A DNA stretch of 64,000 bases. Origin: Aldehydirespirator sp965116865. GTDB lineage: Bacteria; Actinomycetota; Acidimicrobiia; Acidimicrobiales; Aldehydirespiratoraceae. Of the stretch, positions 53,311 through 60,583 are shown one piece after another. The position numbers were made by a program, and so were the translations under genes. The DNA is taken from NCBI GenBank assembly GCA_965116865.1, contig OZ220727.1, positions 1,612,001 to 1,676,000 of the forward strand, read 5' to 3'. Each line of letters begins with the position of its first letter. Position 1 is the stretch's first letter. The notes beneath the pieces were generated by a model. That model saw only the letters and a program-made list of their open reading frames with translations, did not search any database and had not been told where the DNA came from.

Positions 53311-53799
53311 TCAGGCCAAGAGGCTGCGGAGCATCCAGGCCGTCTTCTCGTGGACCTGCATCCGCTGGGTGAGCAGGTCGGCGGAAGCCTCGTCGCCGGC
53401 CTTCTCTGTGGCGGGGAACACCGACCGGGCGGTGCGCACCACCGCTTCCTGGCCCTCCATCAGGCGGCGGATCATCTCTCCGGCGTCGGGGCGGTCGGTC
53501 TCCTCCGACACCGACGACAGCCCGGCGAACTCGGCGTAGCTGCCCGGCGCGGGCTCGCCCAGCGCCCGGATCCGCTCGGCGATCTGGTCCACTGCCAGAG
53601 CCAGTTCGGTGTACTGCTCCTCGAACATCAGGTGCAGCGTGTTGAACATCGGCCCCACCACGTTCCAGTGGTAGTTGTGGGTCTTCAAGTACAGCGTGTA
53701 GCTGTCGGCCAGCAGCCGCGACAGCCCTTCGGCGATGGCGGCGCGGTCGGCCTCCTCGATGCCGATGTCGATGCCGGGCACCTGGCTAGCCCTGTCCAC
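53311..53799 (-). CDS. dps: Dps-family DNA-protection ferritin
   Basis: 162 residues from GTG, with GGAGATCTCA upstream. Ferroxidase-site residues are visible in THNYHWNVVGPMFNTLHLMFEEQY (His, His, Glu pattern). Binds and oxidises Fe2+ with peroxide and protects DNA in stationary phase. Its start overlaps the end of ilvC by 14 bp, an unusual partner for a stress gene. Confidence 0.9.
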   Translation of the reverse strand: MDRASQVPGIDIGIEEADRAAIAEGLSRLLADSYTLYLKTHNYHWNVVGPMFNTLHLMFEEQYTELALAVDQIAERIRALGEPAPGSYAEFAGLSSVSEETDRPDAGEMIRRLMEGQEAVVRTARSVFPATEKAGDEASADLLTQRMQVHEKTAWMLRSLLA

Positions 53800-54817
53800 C
53801 TGAGATCTCCTTCACTGACGCTTTGCCTGCCGATATCCACGGCATCATAGCCCTCAGCTCCTTGCCCACGACCTCGACCGGGTGATCGTGGCCGGCTGCC
53901 TCCAGGCGCAGGAACTCAGCTCGGCCCCCCCGGCTCTCGGCCACCCACTCCTCGGCGAAGGACCCGTCCCGGACCTCGGCCAGGATGCGCCGCATCTCGG
54001 CCCGCACCGCGTCGTTCACGATGCGGGGCCCCCGGGTCAGATCGCCGTACTCGGCGGTGTCTGACACCGAGTAGCGCATGCCGGCGATGCCCTCCTCGTA
54101 CATGAGGTCCACGATCAGCTTCAGTTCGTGCAGGCACTCGAAATAGGCGATCTCGGGCTGGTAGCCGGCGTCCACGAGAGTCTCGAAGCCGGCCTGCACC
54201 AGTGCGGTGGCGCCTCCGCACAGCACGGCCTGCTCGCCGAACAGGTCGGTCTCGGTCTCCTCGGTGAAAGTGGTCTCGATCAACCCGGCACGGGCGCCGC
54301 CGATAGCGTCCGCGTAGGCGAGGGCCAACGGAAGCGCCGAGCCCGACGCGTCCTGCTCGACGGCCACCAGGCACGGCACCCCGCCGCCCTCGACGTAGGT
54401 GCGCCTCACCAGATGTCCGGGACCTTTGGGCGCCACCATGCACACGTCCACCGAATCGGGCGGCGAGATCAGCCCGAAACGGATGTTGAAGCCGTGAGCG
54501 AAGAACAGCGCCTCACCCGGCTGCAGGTTCGGTTCGACGTGCTCGGTGTAGATCATCCCCATCTCGGTGTCGGGCATGAGCATCATCGTCACGTCGGCTT
54601 CACCGACGGCCTCGGCGAGGGAGCGAACCTCCAGCCCCGCCTCCTGAGCCTTGGCGACCGACGAAGATCCCTCACGCAGACCGACCCGCACATCGATGCC
54701 CGACTCTTTCAGGTTGAGCGCATGGGAATGGCCCTGCGAGCCGTAGCCCAGCACGGCCACCTTCCGGCCTGCGACGGCCGACCGGTCGACGTCGGATTCG
54801 TAGTAGATGTTGGCCAC
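53786..54817 (-). CDS. ilvC: Ketol-acid reductoisomerase
   Basis: 343 residues. NADPH motif GYGSQGHSHALNL at 24-36; catalytic domain with the acidic metal ligands (LFGEQAVLCGGATALVQAGFETLVDAGYQPEIAYFECLHE). Second common step of valine, leucine and isoleucine synthesis. Third gene of ilvBNC. AGGAGAGGTTCCC precedes the ATG. Confidence 0.95.
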   Translation of the reverse strand: MANIYYESDVDRSAVAGRKVAVLGYGSQGHSHALNLKESGIDVRVGLREGSSSVAKAQEAGLEVRSLAEAVGEADVTMMLMPDTEMGMIYTEHVEPNLQPGEALFFAHGFNIRFGLISPPDSVDVCMVAPKGPGHLVRRTYVEGGGVPCLVAVEQDASGSALPLALAYADAIGGARAGLIETTFTEETETDLFGEQAVLCGGATALVQAGFETLVDAGYQPEIAYFECLHELKLIVDLMYEEGIAGMRYSVSDTAEYGDLTRGPRIVNDAVRAEMRRILAEVRDGSFAEEWVAESRGGRAEFLRLEAAGHDHPVEVVGKELRAMMPWISAGKASVKEISGGQG

Positions 54818-54876
54818 GGGAACCTCTCCTGTCGCGTTTGCGAGTGTGAGCGTAGACGGAGCCTGCTGCAGTCGGG

Positions 54877-55395
54877 TCAGGAGTCGAGCGAGTGCAGGGC
54901 CACACGGCCGGTGCGCTGCAGCTGCACGATCCCGAAGACTCTCAGACGCTCCTCGAACTCGTCGAGCCGGTCCGAGCGGGCCGCCAGCGACAGCATCACC
55001 TGCGACTGGTTCGCGTCCAGCACGTAGGCCCGGAAGTCGTCGACCAGGTCCAAGAGCTCGCGGCGGCGCCCGGCCGTGTCCACCGTCACCAGCATCAGCT
55101 CGCGCTCCACCGACTCGTTCGGACTCAACTCGTTGATCTCCACCACGTTGATGAGCTTGTCGAGCTGCTTCACCACCTGCTCGAGCGGCGAGGAGGCCAC
55201 ATCCACCGTGAACGTGATCCGGCTGAAGCGCTCGTCGGCGGTGGGGGCCACGGCCAGCGACTCGATGTTGAAGCCGCGGCGGGCGAACAGCCCAGACACC
55301 CGGGCCAGCACGCCCGGCTTGTTCTCCACCGTGGTGACGATGGTGTGGAACCGGTTCGCGGGGTCGGCATGCGGGGCCGAACCGGCGGCGGTCAT
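54877..55395 (-). CDS. ilvN: Acetolactate synthase, small regulatory subunit
   Basis: 172 residues. ACT domain at the N-terminus (HTIVTTVENKPGVLARVSGLFARRGFNIESL) binds valine for feedback inhibition; the C-terminal domain (REDLMLV-type region here RELMLVTVDTAG) is complete. Starts 31 bp after ilvB; the short gap repeats CGTCGCAGCGATGA. Confidence 0.93.
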   Translation of the reverse strand: MTAAGSAPHADPANRFHTIVTTVENKPGVLARVSGLFARRGFNIESLAVAPTADERFSRITFTVDVASSPLEQVVKQLDKLINVVEINELSPNESVERELMLVTVDTAGRRRELLDLVDDFRAYVLDANQSQVMLSLAARSDRLDEFEERLRVFGIVQLQRTGRVALHSLDS

Positions 55396-55426
55396 CGCTG
55401 CGACGTCCTGTGTGCGACCGGGTAGG

Positions 55427-57160
55427 TCATCGCTGCGACGGGTCGACGACGATGTCGGAGTTGGACTGGCCCGCCGGGACCATCGGATAGACGTTCTCCT
55501 CCGGGACGCTGCGGAACTCCAGCACGACGGGACGGTCGTCGACCTCGTTGGCCTTGGCGATGGCCGGAGCGACCTCCTCCGGGGCCTCCACCCTCAGGGC
55601 CACGCAGCCCATCGCCTCGGCCCACTTCACGTAGTCGGGGATGTCGTAGGACAGGAACACCTCGCTGTAGCGCTCCTCGTAGAACATCTCCTGCCACTGG
55701 CGGACCATCCCCAGGTACGCGTTGTTGAACAGGGCGACCTTGACGGGGATGCGCTCCACCGACGCGGTGACCAGCTCCTGGGCGGTCATCTGGAAGCAGC
55801 CGTCGCCGTCGACGGCCCACACCATCCTGTCGGGCATCCCGACCTTGGCCCCGATGGCGGCCGGCACCGAGAAGCCCATGGTTCCCAACCCGCCTGAGTT
55901 GATCCAGGTGTAGGGATGGTCGAAGCGCCAGTACTGGCTGGCCCACATCTGGTGCTGGCCAACGCCCGAGGTGACGATGGTGTCGTCGGGGGTCGAGTCG
56001 CGCAGCACCTCCAGCACATACTGGGGCTTGAGCAGCTCGCCCGGCTCGGACTGCTCGTAGACGAGCGGGTAGCGCTCCTGCCAGCCGCTGATCTGCGAGC
56101 GCCAAGCCCGACGGTCGGGCTGGGCGGCGGGGCCGCCGCAGGCCTCCAGAGCCTCGACCAATCCCGCGATCACGAGCTTGCAGTCGCCCTGGACGGCCAC
56201 GTCGGGGGTCCGGACCTTGCCGAGTTCGGCTGCGTCGATGTCGACGTGGATCACCTTGGCGTCGGGCGCGAAGCCGTCGAGGCGCCCAGTGACCCGGTCG
56301 TCGAAGCGGGCGCCCAGCGCGACAAGCAGATCGGAGCGCTGCATGGCGGTGACCGCGGTGTAGTTGCCGTGCATTCCGGGCATGCCCAGACACAGCTCGT
56401 GGCTGTCGGGGAAGCACCCGCGGGCCATGAGCGTGGTGACCACCGGAACGTCGATCAGCTCGGCCAGGGCCAGCAACTCGGCCGCGGCCCGGGCCTTGAG
56501 GATCCCGCCGCCGGCGTAGAGCACGGGCCGCTCGGCCGCGCAGATCATCTCGGCCGCGGCCCGTATGAGCTCCGGGTCGCCTGCGGTGGCGGGACGGTAC
56601 CCGGGCAGTTCCATGACGTCGTCGGTGGGCTCGTACCAGGTCATGGCCGAGCGCGGGTTGCGGGGGTCGACGATGTCTTTGGGGATGTCCACCAGAACCG
56701 GGCCCGGCCGCCCGGTAGTGGCGATGTGGAACGCCTCGTGGACGGTGCGGGGGATGTCCTGGGCCTCGGTGACCAAGAAGTTGTGCTTGGTGACCGCCAG
56801 GGTTATGCCGGTGGTGTCGCACTCCTGGAAGGCGTCGGTTCCGATGGCGGCGTAGGGAACCTGGCCGGTGATGCACACCAGCGGGATCGAGTCCATGTAG
56901 GCGTCGCACAGCGGGGTGACCCCGTTGGTGGCCCCCGGCCCGGAGGTGATCATCGCCACGCCGGGGCGCCCGGTGGCGTGGGCGTAGCCCTCGGCCATGT
57001 GGCCGGCACCCTGCTCGTGACGCACAAGGATGTGACGGATGGGCGACTCGATGATCGGGTCGTACACGGGCAGGATGGCGCCGCCGGGCAGCCCGAACAC
57101 CACCTCGACGCCCTCGCATTCGAGGGCCTTGACCAGGGCTTGTCCGCCGTTCATGTCCAT
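55427..57160 (-). CDS. ilvB: Acetolactate synthase, large catalytic subunit
   Basis: 577 residues. ThDP-dependent carboligase. The Glu of the N-terminal active site lies in VFGLPGGAILPVYD..HEQGAGHMAEGYA, and the ThDP motif is GDGCFQMTAQELVTA..NNAYLGM. First gene of the ilvBNC operon, preceded by a leader peptide and hairpin at 57.2-57.3 kb. Confidence 0.95.
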   Translation of the reverse strand: MDMNGGQALVKALECEGVEVVFGLPGGAILPVYDPIIESPIRHILVRHEQGAGHMAEGYAHATGRPGVAMITSGPGATNGVTPLCDAYMDSIPLVCITGQVPYAAIGTDAFQECDTTGITLAVTKHNFLVTEAQDIPRTVHEAFHIATTGRPGPVLVDIPKDIVDPRNPRSAMTWYEPTDDVMELPGYRPATAGDPELIRAAAEMICAAERPVLYAGGGILKARAAAELLALAELIDVPVVTTLMARGCFPDSHELCLGMPGMHGNYTAVTAMQRSDLLVALGARFDDRVTGRLDGFAPDAKVIHVDIDAAELGKVRTPDVAVQGDCKLVIAGLVEALEACGGPAAQPDRRAWRSQISGWQERYPLVYEQSEPGELLKPQYVLEVLRDSTPDDTIVTSGVGQHQMWASQYWRFDHPYTWINSGGLGTMGFSVPAAIGAKVGMPDRMVWAVDGDGCFQMTAQELVTASVERIPVKVALFNNAYLGMVRQWQEMFYEERYSEVFLSYDIPDYVKWAEAMGCVALRVEAPEEVAPAIAKANEVDDRPVVLEFRSVPEENVYPMVPAGQSNSDIVVDPSQR

Positions 57161-57216
57161 GGGTGCCTCCGGGGCTGCTCGGGTTGTGGGCGATCAAGCG
57201 GGCCGCACGCGAAACG

Positions 57217-57234
57217 ACCTCCCTGAGGGGAGGT
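57217..57234 (-). terminator. Attenuator-type hairpin upstream of ilvB
   Basis: ACCTCCC and GGGAGGT pair (7 bp, 4-nt loop CTCA on the minus strand) between the leader peptide and ilvB. It is not followed by a long U-tract, so it may act on termination or on ribosome access. Confidence 0.5.
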
Positions 57235-57270
57235 CTGCGCACGATCGGACGGGATTGCGAGCGCGCGCTG

Positions 57271-57321
57271 TCAGGCCGGTACTTCCACGAGCAGGACAGC
57301 GAGCAGGACAGCGTCGTTCAT
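57271..57321 (-). CDS. Branched-chain leader peptide of ilvBNC (16 aa)
   Basis: ATG at 57321, stop at 57271-57273. The peptide MNDAVLLAVLLVEVPA contains four Leu and four Val in 16 residues. Ribosome stalling on Leu/Val codons is the classical sensor for attenuation of ilv operons, and the hairpin at 57217 follows 37 nt later. The promoter 7 bp upstream makes it leaderless. Confidence 0.7.
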   Translation of the reverse strand: MNDAVLLAVLLVEVPA

Positions 57322-57328
57322 GATGCTA

Positions 57329-57357
57329 AGTATGGCCGCTGAATCGACAGGAGGCAA
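57329..57357 (-). promoter_or_regulatory. Promoter of the ilv leader
   Basis: Minus strand TTGCCT, 17-bp spacer, CATACT; then 7 bp to the ATG of the leader peptide, which would make the transcript leaderless. Confidence 0.6.
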
Positions 57358-57376
57358 CCGCGACAGGCCACCGAAC

Positions 57377-57655
57377 CTCTGCGCCTCTTAGCGGCCGAAC
57401 GAATAGGCGAGCGAATCCGCCACCAACAGGCGAGGCTCGAGTTCGTCCAGCGCATCGTCCTCGGGATGAGCGGAATAGGCGAGCGAATCCGCCACCAACA
57501 GGCGAGGCCGTGGCCCGAGCGGCCCGTGAGCGCAGCGCACAAGAAACCCGGGCGGCTCCGGCTCCGAGACCGGCCCGGAGCGGCCCGTGAGCGCAGCACA
57601 CAAGAGCGGGAGTGACACCGCAGCGACACGACGGGCTCACCCCTATCCGCGCAGC
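57377..57655 (-). repeat. Dispersed intergenic repeat (reverse), itself split by repeat-spacer insertions
   Basis: A reverse copy of the dispersed family. Inside it a 36-bp sequence (GAATAGGCGAGCGAATCCGC..) is duplicated at 57401 and 57473 around a 36-bp spacer, and a 28-bp sequence (GAGCGGCCCGTGAGCGCAGC..) at 57517 and 57578 around a 33-bp spacer. These two insertions explain why this copy is longer than others. Confidence 0.8.
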
Positions 57656-57723
57656 CCCTTAGGCCCGGCGGGACCGGAACGCCGGCGGTCGATGGGCTCA
57701 CCCCTATCCGCGCAGCCCCTTAG
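57633..57723. repeat. Repeat-spacer-repeat, 30/31/30, upstream of the MATE gene
   Basis: GGGCTCACCCCTATCCGCGC begins copies at 57633 and 57694, period 61, around a unique 31-bp spacer. The second copy ends 10 bp before the MATE start. Confidence 0.8.
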
Positions 57724-57733
57724 CCTCGCGCCG

Positions 57734-59059
57734 ATGTCCCTGCGGCTGCGCTGGACCAGCGACGACACCGAGATCCGGAGGTTGGCGTGGCCCGCCCTCG
57801 GCGCGCTGGTGGCCGAGCCGCTGTACGTGCTGGCCGACACTGCCATCGTGGGACGGATCGGCACTCCCCAGCTCGGCGGTCTGGCCGTGGCGTCGTCGAT
57901 CCTGCTGACCGCCCACGCCATGTTCATCTTCCTCGCCTACGGCACCACCGCCGCGGTGGCCCGGCTGCTGGGGGCGGGCGAACACCGGCGGGCGGCCCAC
58001 CAGGCGGTGCAGAGCATCTGGCTGGCGGTGACCGCAGGTGTGGTTCTGGCCGTGGTCGGGCTCGTCCTCGCGCCGACGCTGATCGACGCCCTCGGGGGCG
58101 ACGACCCCGAGGTGCTCCACAACGCCCTCGTCTACTTGCGCATCTCGCTGTTCGGCCTGCCGGCCATGCTGGTGATGCTGGCCGGCGTGGGCTACCTGCG
58201 GGGCGTCCAGGACACCAAGCGTCCCTTCGCGGTGGCCCTGGGATCGGCAGTAGCGAACTTCCTGCTCGAGGTGGTGCTGGTCTATGGCTTCGACCAGGGG
58301 ATCGGGGCCTCGGCCCTGTCGACGGTCATAGCCCAAACGGCGGCCGCGGCTGTGTTCGTGTGGTGGATCAAGCAGGCCGTAGCCCGCCACCAGGTAAACC
58401 TTCGGCCGGATCCGGCCGCCATTCGCCGACTGGCGATCGCGGGCTGGGATCTATTGATCCGGACCTCGGCTCTGCGGGCCAGCCTGACCGTCACCGTGGC
58501 GATCGCAGCACGGATCGGCACCGACGATCTGGCCGCCCACCAGATCGTCTTCGAGGTTTGGACGGTGCTGGCCCTGGTGCTCGACGCGGTGGCCATCGCC
58601 GGGCAGGCCCTGATCGGCCTGGCCCTGGGCGCCAGCCGGCCCGACCGGGCCAGAGCGCTCGGACGGCGCATGATCGGCTGGGGCGCAGTCTCGGGTGTGA
58701 TGACGGGAGTGGTGGTGCTTGCCCTCTCGCCGGCGCTGCCTCACGTGTTCACGTCGGACACCGCCGTAGTCGCCTTGGCCGCCTTCCTTCTTCTGCACGT
58801 CGGCTTCTCCCAGCCCGCCGCGGGAGTGGTGTTCGCCCTCGACGGCGTGCTGATCGGCGCGGGCGACCTGCGTTTCCTGGCCGTGTCGATGGTCGGGGCC
58901 GGCGTGGTCCTGGTCTGCGGCGGGCTGCTGGTCGTGGCCGCCGGCGCGGGCATCGGCTGGCTCTGGGCCGCCCTGCACGCCTGGATGGCAACCCGCCTCG
59001 TTCTGATGCTGTGGCGCTTCGCCGGCCCCGCCTGGCAGGTCACCGGCGCCGACCGCTAG
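57734..59059 (+). CDS. MATE-family multidrug/Na+ antiporter (DinF-like)
   Basis: 441 residues, about twelve hydrophobic segments. Family motifs: LAWPALGALVAEPLYVLADTAIVG in helix 1, VGYLRGVQDTKRPF, and GQALIGLALGASRPDRARAL in the second half. Exports cationic compounds using an ion gradient. The 3' end is duplicated 1.46 kb downstream, flanking the ATPase insertion. Confidence 0.9.
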   Translation: MSLRLRWTSDDTEIRRLAWPALGALVAEPLYVLADTAIVGRIGTPQLGGLAVASSILLTAHAMFIFLAYGTTAAVARLLGAGEHRRAAHQAVQSIWLAVTAGVVLAVVGLVLAPTLIDALGGDDPEVLHNALVYLRISLFGLPAMLVMLAGVGYLRGVQDTKRPFAVALGSAVANFLLEVVLVYGFDQGIGASALSTVIAQTAAAAVFVWWIKQAVARHQVNLRPDPAAIRRLAIAGWDLLIRTSALRASLTVTVAIAARIGTDDLAAHQIVFEVWTVLALVLDAVAIAGQALIGLALGASRPDRARALGRRMIGWGAVSGVMTGVVVLALSPALPHVFTSDTAVVALAAFLLLHVGFSQPAAGVVFALDGVLIGAGDLRFLAVSMVGAGVVLVCGGLLVVAAGAGIGWLWAALHAWMATRLVLMLWRFAGPAWQVTGADR

Positions 59060-59073
59060 CGGGGCTGATGAGA
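59030..59073 (+). repeat. Left direct repeat flanking the ATPase insertion
   Basis: CGCCTGGCAGGTCACCGGCG and the following bases to CTGATG match 60491-60533 (first 19 bases identical, then a few differences). It includes the stop codon of the MATE gene. Confidence 0.7.
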
Positions 59074-59106
59074 TCAAGATGCCCCGAATCGGCAAGCCGA
59101 GACAAT

Positions 59107-59167
59107 CAGACTTGGTAGATCCGGCTGTTCTGATTTGGTAGATCACATCACTCTGATTTGGTATATT
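59107..59167 (+). promoter_or_regulatory. Three TTGGTA direct repeats and leaderless promoter
   Basis: GA(C/T)TTGGTA(G/T)AT occurs with TTGGTA at 59112, 59135 and 59158, 23 bp apart, so on one face of the helix. The last overlaps the -10 box TATATT (59162-59167), 7 bp before the ATG at 59175. Probably the operator of the inserted ATPase gene. Confidence 0.55.
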
Positions 59168-59174
59168 GCCGGAG

Positions 59175-60488
59175 ATGGTGGACAGCGGAGCACTGGAGGC
59201 GCGGACGCCAACCCTCACGCCCTCGGGCTACCGCAGCCGGATCGCTGAGACTAGCGCTGCCCGGGTGCTGAGCACAGCTCGCGCACTGCTGATCGAAGGA
59301 CCGAAGGGCTGCGGAAAGACTTGGCTCGCCAAGCGGTTCGCTCGTAGCGAGGTGCTGCTCGAGCAGGATCCTGCCGCGTTCGCGCTCGCTCAAGCGGAGC
59401 CGAACAGGGTGCTTGGTGGCGTCACTCCCCGGCTCATCGATGAATGGCAGCGGGTGCCGCCGCTGTGGGCGGCAGTCCGAGGGGCGTGCGACGCCCGGGC
59501 CGAGGCCGGACAGTTCATCCTCACCGGGTCGGCCACGCCGTCGGACCACCTCACGCGGCATTCCGGCGCCCTGCGAATTCAGCGGCTGGCGCTGCGCACC
59601 ATGTCGCTTGCCGAACGCGGCCTATCCAATGCGGCGGGGTCGCTGGCCGAGCTGCTGCGGGGTGGGGCCTGCGCTGCCGACCGAACAGGACGAGGGGTGC
59701 CGGAAGCCGTGGACGCACTGTGCCGCGGTGGCTGGCCGGGGCTGGACGAGAACTCGCTCGTGCGAGACGTGATCCGAGCCCTTACCAGTTATCTCGAGGA
59801 TGTCGCACGCACCGACATTCGCCAAGTCGACGGCGTGGCTCGCGACCCGGCGAGAGTCAAGGCGCTGCTGCGCTCGCTCGCACGCAACGTCGGCACGTCG
59901 GCACGTCGGCAAGCCTCAACAAGCTCGCGGCCGAGTCGAACGCGGCCGCCCCGCTCAGCCGGCACTCGGTGCGCGCCTATCTCGACGCCTTGGAGCGCCT
60001 TCACGTCGTCGAGCCGCTCACGGCCTGGCCGACTCACCTGCGCTCGCGGTCGCCTCTGCTCGTCAGCCCCAAGCACCACTTCACCGATCCGTCGCTGGCC
60101 GTGGCGGCGCTGCGAGCCAGCCCTCAGCGCCTCCTTGCCGACCCCGAGGCGCTGGGCACTGCTGTTCGAATCGCTCGTCATCAGAGATCTGCGCATCTAT
60201 GCGCAGGCGGCCGACGCGGAGGTGTACTCGTTCAGCGATGCGGCGGGCGCAGAGGCCGATGCCATCGTCGATGCCGGAGACGGCCGCTGGATCGCGGTCG
60301 AGGTCAAGCTCGGCGGCACCGATCAAATCGAGAAGGCAGCACGCTCCCTGCTAACCATGAGCCGCAAGATCGACGAGTCGAGGATGGGCCCGCCAGCCAA
60401 GCTCGTCGTGGTCACCACCGCCGATGGCTACGCCTACGACCGCCCCGACGGCGTCTCAGTCGTGCCCCTCTTCACGCTCGGCCCCTGA
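59175..60488 (+). pseudogene. DUF4143-type AAA ATPase with internal out-of-frame segment
   Basis: 437 codons. Walker A EGPKGCGKTWLAKRF, Walker B RLIDEWQRVPPLW, the sensor motif FILTGSAT, and a C-terminal nuclease-like region (FESLVIRDLRIYA, EVYSFSDAAGAEADAIV, AVEVKLGG). From about 59905 to 60160 the expected protein (SLNKLAAESNAAAPLSRHSV, SPKHHFTDPSLAVAALRA) lies in another frame. An 8-bp unit ACGTCGGC is present three times at 59887-59910; one extra copy shifts the frame and one extra base near 60160 restores it. Function of this family is unclear. Confidence 0.75.
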
Positions 60489-60490
60489 TA

Positions 60491-60533
60491 CGCCTGGCAG
60501 GTCACCGGCACCGACCATTAGGGCCCTGATGCG
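60491..60533 (+). repeat. Right direct repeat flanking the ATPase insertion
   Basis: Imperfect copy of 59030-59073, that is of the MATE gene 3' end, located after the ATPase stop. Confidence 0.7.
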
Positions 60534-60583
60534 AGCGGGAGCTAGGCTGTACCGGCTTTCGCTCATGGACGACTGGAGGCCGA

